DNA of 64,000 nucleotides, from assembly GCF_001544455.2 (NCBI RefSeq), contig NZ_FCOC02000011.1:1-64000 (forward strand), given 5' to 3'. Below, in pieces: positions 34,219-42,167 of this stretch; within the stretch, counting starts at the first letter, position 1; each line of letters opens with the position of its first letter. Position numbers and translations under genes: made by a program. The notes under the pieces were generated by a model. It made no database searches. It was not told where the DNA came from and saw nothing but the letters and a program-made list of their open reading frames with translations. The stretch comes from Caballeronia sordidicola. GTDB lineage: Bacteria > Pseudomonadota > Gammaproteobacteria > Burkholderiales > Burkholderiaceae.

Positions 34219-35484
34219 ATGTCCAGTCAATCGCTACCCGCCGCAGACTTCTCAAAGAACATGCGTCTCATCGGCTATTGCGACCAGGGAAACCGTCCGG
34301 ATGGTGTCCAACTGATGGTCCATCATGGCTACGCCTACGTCGGGCATATGTTCTCGAAAGGATTCAGCGTTATCGATGTTCGGGACCCGCGCAATCCCGC
34401 AGCCGTCAATTATGTTTCAGCGCCTCCTGATACCTGGAACATCCATCTGCAAGCACACGACGACTTGCTCCTCGTGATTAACGCCAAGGATATGTTCGCC
34501 GCAACTGAGTTCCAAGACGAACGCGCCTACTACAGCGGTGCGCTCGGCGAAAAGGTGGGAACGGCAAGCCGAACAAGCACGCAACGCCATTGGCGCGCGG
34601 GCTTGGCCGTCTATGACATCTCGCGCCCGGATACGCCCTTTGAGATTGGCTTCATGTCAATCGACGGAGGCGGAATCCACCGACTGTGGTACACGGGTGG
34701 GCGTTGGGCGTATGCGTCCGCACTGCTTGACGGTTTCACTGATTACATCTTCATCACCATTGATATGTCCGATCCTCGGCGCCCTGTTGAAGCGGGACGC
34801 TTCTGGCTACCTGGCATGCATGCCGCAGGAGGCGAAACACCTAGCTGGGACACCTCACGCCGATATGGTCTGCACCATCCGATCGTGCACGGGGACACCG
34901 CTTATTGCGCGTGGCGCGACGCGGGGATGGTGGTGTTGAATGTGGCAGATCGGACCGCGCCAAAGCTCGTCGTGCATCGTAACTGGTCGCCGCCGTTTGG
35001 GGGCGGCACTCATAACTGCCTTCCGCTGCCTGAGCGCGACCTTCTTGTCGTACTCGACGAAGCGGTGCTCGACAATCAAGCCGACGGCGAGAAATTCATC
35101 TGGGTGTTCGATAATCGCGAGCCCTCGAATCCGACCAGCATTTCGACGCTGCCTTCGCCCAACGAAATAGACTACGCGGCAAAGCCCGGGCATTTCGGTC
35201 CACACAATCTCCACGAAAACCGCCCGGGTACATTCGTCAGCTCCGAAATCATAGTCGCGACCTATCAAAACGCCGGGGTCCGTGTCTTCGACATCCGTAA
35301 TCAACACGAGCCGTCCGAAATCGCCGCACTGGTACCCCCTACGCCCAGTCGTCTCGTTGATAGCCGCCAGGGCAGGCCGTTAGTGATCCAATCGGCGGAC
35401 GTTTTTGTGGATGCCAACGGGCTCATTTATTCGACTGACTACAACGGCGGCCTTTATGTGATGGAGGTCGAGTCATGGCGGTGA
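34219..35484 (+). CDS. LVIVD-repeat beta-propeller-like protein
   Basis: A 421-residue protein built from repeated blade-like units, each ending in a V-x-D-V/I or similar strand followed by R/D-P-x-x-P: S-V-I-D-V-R-D-P-R-N-P, A-V-Y-D-I-S-R-P-D-T-P, I-T-I-D-M-S-D-P-R-R-P, V-V-L-N-V-A-D-R-T-A-P, V-F-D-I-R-N-Q-H-E-P-S. This is the LVIVD pattern. Several His residues (H-N-C, H-N-L-H-E-N) could bind metal, as in selenium-binding-protein-type propellers. There is no signal peptide, so it is probably cytoplasmic. Its 3' end overlaps the next gene by 10 bases. Its role in the pathway is unknown; it may be an unrecognised enzyme such as a lactonase or lyase. Confidence 0.75.
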   Translation: MSSQSLPAADFSKNMRLIGYCDQGNRPDGVQLMVHHGYAYVGHMFSKGFSVIDVRDPRNPAAVNYVSAPPDTWNIHLQAHDDLLLVINAKDMFAATEFQDERAYYSGALGEKVGTASRTSTQRHWRAGLAVYDISRPDTPFEIGFMSIDGGGIHRLWYTGGRWAYASALLDGFTDYIFITIDMSDPRRPVEAGRFWLPGMHAAGGETPSWDTSRRYGLHHPIVHGDTAYCAWRDAGMVVLNVADRTAPKLVVHRNWSPPFGGGTHNCLPLPERDLLVVLDEAVLDNQADGEKFIWVFDNREPSNPTSISTLPSPNEIDYAAKPGHFGPHNLHENRPGTFVSSEIIVATYQNAGVRVFDIRNQHEPSEIAALVPPTPSRLVDSRQGRPLVIQSADVFVDANGLIYSTDYNGGLYVMEVESWR

Positions 35485-36470
35485 ATGCAGCGATTATAGG
35501 GCTCGGATGGTGGGGACGACACCTGCTTAAGCAAATGCAACCATCACCGGCACTGAATTTTGTTGTGGCGGTCGGCAGCCGTGAACCTCATCGCGCGGTT
35601 GCGGAAGAATTCGAAATTCCGTTCACGCTGGATTTCGAAAGCGTTCTTAAAGACGCGCGCATTGATATGGTCGTGATCACAACACCTCATGCTTTTCACG
35701 CAAACCAGGTGATGCAAGCAGCGTCGTACCGCAAGCACGTCTTTTGCGAAAAGCCACTTTCGCTAACGCTTGCCGACGCCCGAGCATGTGCGCTCGCATG
35801 TCGGAGCGCCGGCGTGCGACTCGGGATCGGTCATGAACGCAGGTTCGAGGCGGCGCTTCGGGCCGCCTCTGCATTAGTCCGACGCGGGGAGCTTGGAAAA
35901 ATCATGCATGCGGAAGGAAGCTTTAGCCATGACAAGCTTGCAAACCTGTCGAACGAAAACTGGCGATTGAAAGAAGCCGCATACGTGCCCCTTCCCCTGA
36001 GTGGGACCGGGATACATATGACGGATTTGTTCGCGGACCTTTTAGGCGGCATCACGGAGGTCTATGCATCTTCGCCGCTGCGCGATTCGAACGAGGCGTG
36101 CAAGACGCTTTCGCTTCACCTGCGGTTCGGCTCGGGGTCGACCGGGTATGTCAACTCAACCCTTGAGACTCCGCTGTACATGCGTATCGCGTTCTTCGGC
36201 ACGAGCGGTTGGGTGGAGGTCCGCAATCTGGACCACCCGGACTCGCGCGGTGCAAGCGTCATGACGGTGCGAATGTCCGATGGATCCGAGCATACGAGCT
36301 GGTTCGAATGGAATGACTCGGTACGGGAAAATCTAGAGGCTTTTTGCAGGACGATCACGGCAAACGAAGTCTATCCGGTCTCGGATGCGCAGATGGTCGC
36401 TAATATCGCCGTCATGGAAGCAGTAAGCCAATCGTTGCGGGTCAATCGACCGGTTAGGCCAGAAGAGTAA
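35475..36470 (+). CDS. Gfo/Idh/MocA-family oxidoreductase
   Basis: A 331-residue NAD(P)-dependent oxidoreductase. The N-terminal motif is A-I-I-G-L-G-W-W-G-R-H (GxGxxG with Trp insertions), and the family signature E-K-P-L-S is present (H-V-F-C-E-K-P-L-S-L-T). The C-terminal alpha/beta domain holds G-T-G-I-H-M-T-D-L with the catalytic-position His. Such enzymes oxidise or reduce cyclic polyols, sugars or related hydroxyls. Translation is coupled to the LVIVD gene by a 10-base overlap, which suggests the two act on the same compound. Confidence 0.85.
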   Translation: MAVNAAIIGLGWWGRHLLKQMQPSPALNFVVAVGSREPHRAVAEEFEIPFTLDFESVLKDARIDMVVITTPHAFHANQVMQAASYRKHVFCEKPLSLTLADARACALACRSAGVRLGIGHERRFEAALRAASALVRRGELGKIMHAEGSFSHDKLANLSNENWRLKEAAYVPLPLSGTGIHMTDLFADLLGGITEVYASSPLRDSNEACKTLSLHLRFGSGSTGYVNSTLETPLYMRIAFFGTSGWVEVRNLDHPDSRGASVMTVRMSDGSEHTSWFEWNDSVRENLEAFCRTITANEVYPVSDAQMVANIAVMEAVSQSLRVNRPVRPEE

Positions 36471-36504
36471 CCAAAGAGAAAAAGAAAACAACAGGAGACA
36501 AAAA

Positions 36505-37536
36505 ATGAAAATTTTAGTTAGTTATACTACAGATATAGGACGATTTTTTTTCGTAGCAATTGCGCTTTTTGCCTGCCCATTTGCCCATGCGCAAACTTCG
36601 ACACTGCAGCTCTATGGTCTGATAGATGAAGTCGTTGGTAACTTCAAAGCGAGCGGCGATCCTTCCTCGGTCGTTGGTCTGATGAACGGCGGACAGATTA
36701 CATCGTTTTACGGCATACGCGGGACGGAGGATCTCGGAGGAGGATTGAAGGCAGGGTTCGCCGTGGAGAGCTATATTCTGGCAAACACCGGTCAGGGGGG
36801 CCGTTATGTTGGAGATGCGCTGTACTCGCGAAACGCCTATGTGGAGATTGCAAGTCCTTACGGTCTAGTACGTTTCGGGCGCCAGGTGACTCCGCTGTTC
36901 TACATCATGGCAAAGGCTAATCCGATGGGTGGGTCGTTTCGCTTCAGCCCTTTGATGACGCAGACATGGATTGTAGGTTATGGCAGGACAATGCTTGGCG
37001 ACACCGGTTGGGATAGCGCGGCGCTTTATCAGTCGCCGTCGATTCTCGGTGTGACTTTTTCTGTTCAAGCAACTGCCCCGGGCAACGGCACTCATAATGA
37101 AACCGCTACGCTTGTGTACGACCACGGCCCCCTGTACATAGCCGGCGTCGCTCAACGGGTCAAAACTGGATTGGGCGTCGTTGCACCCATCTATCGGCAA
37201 GATGCATATTTTCTTGGCGCTACGTACGACTTTAACTACGTTCGTCTTTACGCCTCCTACACTCATACCGCATCATTCGATTTCGGCATTGTTAACGACA
37301 CCTACCACGGTGGTGTGTCGATCCCAATTGGCGTATCGTCGCTGGAATTTGCCTACTCCCGCACAAACTCTACCCGTGAGGTGGGATCAATCGATGCTCA
37401 TCGAAACACGGCAGGGGCGACCTTTGATTATCCGCTTTCCAAACGCACAGACGTATATGTCAGTTACTTGTACGACAAGCTGAGCGGCACTGGAACAGCT
37501 AATAGCTTCGGCGCAGGCATCAAGCATCGATTCTGA
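36505..37536 (+). CDS. Gram-negative porin (second, catabolic-cluster copy)
   Basis: A 343-residue outer-membrane porin. The signal peptide runs to about residue 29 (A-H-A). The mature start is Q-T-S-T-L-Q-L-Y-G-L-I-D-E, followed by F-Y-G-I-R-G-T-E-D-L-G-G-G and R-F-G-R-Q, and the C-terminus is K-H-R-F. All are normal for the Burkholderiales porin family. It clearly differs from the porin at 3786. CAGGAGAC precedes the ATG. Coding it inside the dehalogenase cluster suggests a dedicated entry channel for the substrate. Its DNA is more AT-rich than the locus on the left. Confidence 0.9.
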   Translation: MKILVSYTTDIGRFFFVAIALFACPFAHAQTSTLQLYGLIDEVVGNFKASGDPSSVVGLMNGGQITSFYGIRGTEDLGGGLKAGFAVESYILANTGQGGRYVGDALYSRNAYVEIASPYGLVRFGRQVTPLFYIMAKANPMGGSFRFSPLMTQTWIVGYGRTMLGDTGWDSAALYQSPSILGVTFSVQATAPGNGTHNETATLVYDHGPLYIAGVAQRVKTGLGVVAPIYRQDAYFLGATYDFNYVRLYASYTHTASFDFGIVNDTYHGGVSIPIGVSSLEFAYSRTNSTREVGSIDAHRNTAGATFDYPLSKRTDVYVSYLYDKLSGTGTANSFGAGIKHRF

Positions 37537-37726
37537 AAGACGGCCAACACGGCAAAGGCGTGATGATTGTTAGCGTCACTAAGCATCGTTTTCACCACAC
37601 TGATTTGGTGCGTCACAGACTAACCAATCGTGAGTGCAGCCTAATCTAGTTGGGGCTGTTCGTTCATCGCTAACAGGGCGATATCTACTAATCAATACCA
37701 TAATCAACAACCCAAAGACGACGCTC

Positions 37727-38440
37727 ATGGAAAATCTTGCAGAAAAAAGAGTTTTAATTGTTGGAGGCAGTTCCGGAATCGGGGCTGCGTCAGCTCGGGC
37801 GTTTGCGGCTCGCGGTGCTCTCATAACCATCGCATCACGTAACCAAAGCAAGTTGGACTTTGCCGCTAACGAAATCGGAGGCGATATCGTCACTGCAATT
37901 CTTGATACAACGGACGAGACTTCTATTGAGAGTTTCTTTGCCAACGCGAACTCTTTCGACCACATCGTTGTATCGGCCGCCGAGACGGCGAGCGGGCCTA
38001 TAGGGCAACTCGTCCTTGCTGAGGCCTATGCGTCGATGAACAGTAAATTCTGGGGTGCTTACCGAATCGCGAAAGCAGCCAAAATAACCGACGGTGGCTC
38101 TTTGACGCTCGTTTCCGGATTTCTTAGCATCCGGCCGAGCAAGAGTTCCGTATTGCAAGGTGCTATTAATGCGGCGCTAGAGGCCTTGGCGCGTGGCTTG
38201 GCGCTTGAGCTTTCTCCCGTCAGGGTGAATACCGTTTCTCCAGGACTCGTCGCTACGTCGTTATGGTCAAAGCTCAACAACGAAGCACGTCAGGCGATGT
38301 TCGAAGCCGCGGCCGCGCGCTTGCCCGCTCGGTGCGTCGGTCAGCCTGAAGACGTAGCGAACGCTGTTGTCTACTTGGCCACAACGCCGTATGCAACCGG
38401 TTCCACTGTTGTCGTCGATGGTGGAGGGTCGATCGCTTGA
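37727..38440 (+). CDS. SDR-family protein lacking the catalytic Tyr-x3-Lys
   Basis: A 237-residue Rossmann protein with V-G-G-S-S-G-I-G near the N-terminus, V-S-A-A-E in place of N-N-A-G, V-S-G-F-L-S at the serine position, and the C-terminal V-N-T-V-S-P-G-L-V-A-T and G-S-T-V-V-V-D-G-G-G. Where the active-site Y-x3-K should be, it reads S-V-L-Q-G-A-I-N-A-A-L-E, with neither residue present. A related SDR subgroup with altered active sites exists, so this is probably a natural variant rather than decay. The start at 37727 has only a weak ribosome site. It lies between the porin and the GlcG gene. Confidence 0.75.
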   Translation: MENLAEKRVLIVGGSSGIGAASARAFAARGALITIASRNQSKLDFAANEIGGDIVTAILDTTDETSIESFFANANSFDHIVVSAAETASGPIGQLVLAEAYASMNSKFWGAYRIAKAAKITDGGSLTLVSGFLSIRPSKSSVLQGAINAALEALARGLALELSPVRVNTVSPGLVATSLWSKLNNEARQAMFEAAAARLPARCVGQPEDVANAVVYLATTPYATGSTVVVDGGGSIA

Positions 38441-38597
38441 GCGATGCCTCTTATTGTGGCTGGAGGGTCGACCGGTAATTGGCCACGACATTATGAACGG
38501 CACACCTCAGATCACCGTCGGCAACGTGACCTTCGAATTAAGTCGCTAATTTGTTAACAAGCTCGCCAGGGCTAGCACAACGTTGGAGCACCCTTAC

Positions 38598-39002
38598 ATG
38601 CAAAATAAGCCCATTCTCGGCTTCGCTGAAGTTACCGCCATTCTCGAAGCCGCTCGCGTCGAAGCAGAGCATTACAAGTGGCCAGTCTCGATTGTTGCGG
38701 TTGACGATGGCGGACATCCGCTCGGCCTGGTGCGTCTAGACGGTTGTTCGCCGATCGGCGCATACATCGCGACGGAAAAAGCCCGCACCGCCGCACTCGG
38801 ACGACGCGAGACTGTTAGCTACGAGGACATGGTAAACGCGGGGCGCAGTGCGTTTCTGAGCGCACCCATCGTGACCTCGCTCGCGGGCGGCGTTCCGGTG
38901 ATAGTGAGTGGTCACGTCGTTGGCGCAGTGGGTGTATCGGGGGTTAAGCCGGAACAGGACGCACAGGTAGCTAAGGTAGGCGCGCGGGCAATCGAAGGTT
39001 AA
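38598..39002 (+). CDS. glcG: GlcG/HbpS-family protein
   Basis: A 134-residue protein of the GlcG/HbpS (heme-degrading/PduO C-terminal-like) family. It shows A-x-x-E-A-E-H-Y-K-W-P-V-S-I-V-A-V-D-D-G-G-H-P-L, the A-Y-I-A-T-E-K-A-R-T-A-A segment, A-G-G-V-P-V and V-G-A-V-G-V-S-G. In the classical glc operon glcG lies between the glycolate oxidase genes and glcB, and here it again precedes malate synthase G by 63 bases. Its biochemical role is unsettled. The ATG at 38598 has GGAG nine bases upstream; a TTG at 38583 is an alternative. Confidence 0.85.
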   Translation: MQNKPILGFAEVTAILEAARVEAEHYKWPVSIVAVDDGGHPLGLVRLDGCSPIGAYIATEKARTAALGRRETVSYEDMVNAGRSAFLSAPIVTSLAGGVPVIVSGHVVGAVGVSGVKPEQDAQVAKVGARAIEG

Positions 39003-39065
39003 AAGACCAAATTAATGAAGCGAAAACTTAGGTAATGAATTCGACTGAAACGGAGCAATTACGTC

Positions 39066-40949
39066 ATGAGTCAAATGATCAAACGCAACGGCCTCCGAAT
39101 AGCGGCCGTCTTTAACCAGTTCGTCGAGGAGGAGGCATTGCCCGGCACAGGTGTCTCAAGCGAACATTTTTGGACCGGCTTGGCCGCTCTCGTGCACGAT
39201 CTCGGTCCCAAGAACCGCGCGCTGCTTGGCGAGCGCGATAGGCTTCAGGACGAGGTGGACACGTGGCACGGTTCCAACCCGGGTCCGTTGCGTGACCTAG
39301 TAGCATATCGGGCGTTTCTCGAGAGGATCGGCTATCTTGTCCCGGCCACGCCCGTCGTCAAAGTGTGTACTACAAACATCGACACGGAGATCGCTGAGCA
39401 AGCCGGCCCGCAACTGGTCGTGCCGCTGTCAAACGTGCGCTACGCGCTCAATGCTGCAAACGCGCGCTGGGGCAGCCTATACGATGCCCTATACGGAACC
39501 GACGCGATATCCGACACCGGCGGTGCCGAGCGTACCAAAGTTTTTAATCCTACTCGCGGCGCGATGGTGATCGCCCGCGCCCGAGCGTTTCTTGACGAAG
39601 CCGCGCCGCTTTCGAATGGCTCGCACACTGACGCCAGGCTCTACGCCGTCGAAGACGGCAATCTTTTAGTTACACTTACCTCGGGCATAAGCAGCCTGAA
39701 AAGTCCCGATCAGTTTGTCGGCTTTCAAGGCGAGGCGGGCGCACCATCTGCCATCTTACTCAAGCATCATGGCCTGCACTTTGAGATACAGATTGACGCC
39801 ACTGATCCCGTCGGCAGGACCGATTTGGCGCACGTCAAGGACGTGCTCATGGAAGCTGCCGTGTCGACCATTATCGACTGCGAGGATTCGGTTGCGGCCG
39901 TCGATGCCGCCGATAAGGTACGGCTTTATCGGAATTGGACAGGCCTGATGAAGGGGAATCTCACCGAAGATGTGACGAAAGACGGGAAGTCCTTCACGAG
40001 GCGCCTTAGCCCAGACCGCGAATATCAAAGACCGGACGGCAGTATCGTCAAATTGCATGGCCGCTCGCTCCTGTTTGTGCGTAACGTTGGTCATTTGATG
40101 ACTAATCCAACGATCATTGATCGCGATGGACATGAGATTCCTGAGGGCATGCTTGACGCGGTAATGACTACGCTTGGCGCGATGAACGACCTGATAAACA
40201 AGCGCAACTCGCGCACAGGCTCGATTTACATCGTCAAGCCCAAGATGCATGGGCCCGCCGAAGTAGCGTTTGCGTCGGAACTGTTTGGGCGCGTCGAAGC
40301 GCTGCTTGGCTTGCCGGGGAACACCATCAAGATGGGCATTATGGACGAAGAAAGGCGTACCAGCGTCAACTTGCTCGCGTGCATTGGCGCGGCCGCGGCG
40401 CGGGTCGCGTTTATAAACACAGGCTTCCTTGACCGGACCGGCGACGAAATGCACACCGCTATGCGCGCTGGCCCGATGATACGCAAGGGCGACATGAAAT
40501 CGTCGAAATGGATCGCAGCATACGAGCGTAATAATGTGCTGGCAGGCCTAAGCGCAGGCCTACGAGGGCGGGCGCAGATCGGCAAGGGCATGTGGGCAAT
40601 GCCCGACTTGATGCGCGCGATGCTGGAACAAAAGATCGAACACCCGAAGGCAGGCGCAAACACCGCATGGGTACCCTCGCCAACCGCTGCAACGCTACAT
40701 GCGCTGCACTATCACATGGTCGATGTGCGAGCCGTGCAACGGGCGATGGAAAAGACGTCCTACGAGAGTATTCGTGACGAACTGCTTGATGACTTGCTCG
40801 CCATTCCGGTTGTTGAAAAATCCGACTGGTCTGCCGACCAAATTCAAAGTGAGCTGGATAACAATGCGCAGGGCATCCTTGGTTACGTCGTGCGTTGGGT
40901 TGATCAAGGTATTGAGGTCGGTCGGAATCCGTGGACGCCAACGGGTTAA
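39066..40949 (+). pseudogene. glcB: Malate synthase G, C-terminus removed by IS3-family insertion
   Basis: The intact part (to about residue 615) is a clear malate synthase G: acetyl-CoA plus glyoxylate gives malate. It has [32 protein letters not shown] with the catalytic Arg, and [12 protein letters not shown]. After W-V-D-Q-G the frame runs into the IS element and adds about twelve foreign residues before a TAA inside it. The full enzyme is about 720 residues. The lost portion includes M-E-D-R-A-T, which carries the catalytic Asp (Asp631 in the E. coli enzyme), so the product should be inactive. The ATG follows GGAGCAATTACGTC. Confidence 0.9.
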
Positions 40950-41821
40950 GCAGCGATTTTACTCAAATAGAATCGCTGCGTGAAAGCGGCCGGCGACAGA
41001 TAGTCCAAACGCGCCTGGGTGCGCTGCCGGTTATAAAAGATCTCGATGTATTCCGTGATTTCTTTCTGCGCCTGATTGCGGGTCACGAACTTGCGATGAT
41101 AGACGAGTTCATTTTTCAGCGAACCCCAGAAGGATTCAATCGGTGCGTTGTCGAAGCAATTTCCTCGTCGGCTCATTGAGGCCTGCATGCCGAACTGTTT
41201 GAGGAGCTTCTGATAGGCGTGAGCGCAGTATTGACTGCCGCGATCCGTGTGCTGTATCAGACCGGCCGGTGGTCGGTGTGACGCGACAGCCCGAAACAGT
41301 GCCTGCATGACCAGCTGTTTTGTCATGCGCTCGCTCATCGCGTAGCCGACTACCTCTCCGCTAAACAGGTCCTTGAGGCCGGCAAGATACAGCCATCCCT
41401 CATCAGTCGCGATATAAGTGATGTCGCCACACCAGACCTGATTCGGCCCGCTCACCTTGAAATCCTGGTTCAACAGGTTCGGTGCAACTGGCAGGTTGTG
41501 CGTGGAATTGGTCGTCGCCTTGAACTTGCGCTTTTGCTTGCATCGCAGGCCGAGCTTCGCCCGCAAACGCTTGATGCGGTGAACACCAATCTGGACACCG
41601 TGGTTCGCCAGATCCTTCTGTAGCCGTTCCGGGCCGAAGGTTTGTCGGGTACGCTCGTGAGCTGCGCGCACCTGCGCTTCGAGTTGAAGCTCCTGCTCAG
41701 CGTGCAGCGACAGCGGCCGTGTGCGCCAGGCATAGTAGCCGCTGATGGACACGCCCAGGAACCGGCACATCGGCGGCACCGGGTAATGCTGTCGCATCTG
41801 TTCGATAACGCCGTACTTCAC
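40946..41821 (-). CDS. IS3-family transposase OrfB (DDE catalytic subunit)
   Basis: A 291-residue frame starting at GTG (41821), which overlaps the OrfA stop by four bases (GTGA). It holds the N-terminal HTH_21 region (R-R-T/Y-G-type segment [12 protein letters not shown]) and the rve integrase core with the first Asp in W-C-G-D-I-T-Y-I, the second in H-T-D-R-G-S-Q-Y and the Glu in [12 protein letters not shown]. It is normally made as an OrfAB fusion by frameshifting, so OrfB alone is only part of the active protein. No disruption is seen. Confidence 0.93.
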   Translation of the reverse strand: MKYGVIEQMRQHYPVPPMCRFLGVSISGYYAWRTRPLSLHAEQELQLEAQVRAAHERTRQTFGPERLQKDLANHGVQIGVHRIKRLRAKLGLRCKQKRKFKATTNSTHNLPVAPNLLNQDFKVSGPNQVWCGDITYIATDEGWLYLAGLKDLFSGEVVGYAMSERMTKQLVMQALFRAVASHRPPAGLIQHTDRGSQYCAHAYQKLLKQFGMQASMSRRGNCFDNAPIESFWGSLKNELVYHRKFVTRNQAQKEITEYIEIFYNRQRTQARLDYLSPAAFTQRFYLSKIAA

Positions 41822-42120
41822 CGCGACTCCTTCGCGAAGTACGTCGCAAACTTTTTTAACAGATCGCGCTCCATCTTCACTTCTGCCAACTCTCGCTTGA
41901 GCCGCCCCAGCTCTGCCTCGATCTCTGTCGGTGGTTTCTGGTTTTGCCCAACGTTCTCCAGCTTGCCGTCCTTTGCCGCGCGAACCCAGTTCGCCAACGT
42001 CTTCATCGAAATAGACAGTCGACGCGCCGCTTCGGACACGCTAACGCCGTCAGTCATTGCCAGCTTTACTGCCTCTTCACGAAATTCCTTCGTGTACACG
42101 GCTTTGGGGATTCGGTTCAT
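41818..42120 (-). CDS. IS3-family transposase OrfA (DNA-binding subunit)
   Basis: A 100-residue protein with a helix-turn-helix (E-F-R-E-E-A-V-K-L-A-M-T-D-G-V-S-V-S-E-A-A-R-R-L-S-I-S) and a C-terminal leucine-zipper-like helix (I-E-A-E-L-G-R-L-K-R-E-L-A-E-V-K-M-E-R-D-L-L-K-K). GGAGG lies five bases before the ATG at 42120; an ATG four codons earlier is possible. OrfA represses or regulates transposition in this family. Confidence 0.93.
   Translation of the reverse strand: MNRIPKAVYTKEFREEAVKLAMTDGVSVSEAARRLSISMKTLANWVRAAKDGKLENVGQNQKPPTEIEAELGRLKRELAEVKMERDLLKKFATYFAKESR
41851..41857 (-). other. Programmed -1 frameshift site (A AAA AAG)
   Basis: On the minus strand OrfA reads TTA AAA AAG, the standard IS3 slippery heptamer, eleven codons before its stop. 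A -1 slip continues as [14 protein letters not shown] straight into OrfB and gives a 391-residue OrfAB transposase, the normal size. Confidence 0.85.
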
Positions 42121-42167
42121 CAATGCCTCCATTCCTCAATTCTACGGAATGTTGGCGTCCACTTTTT

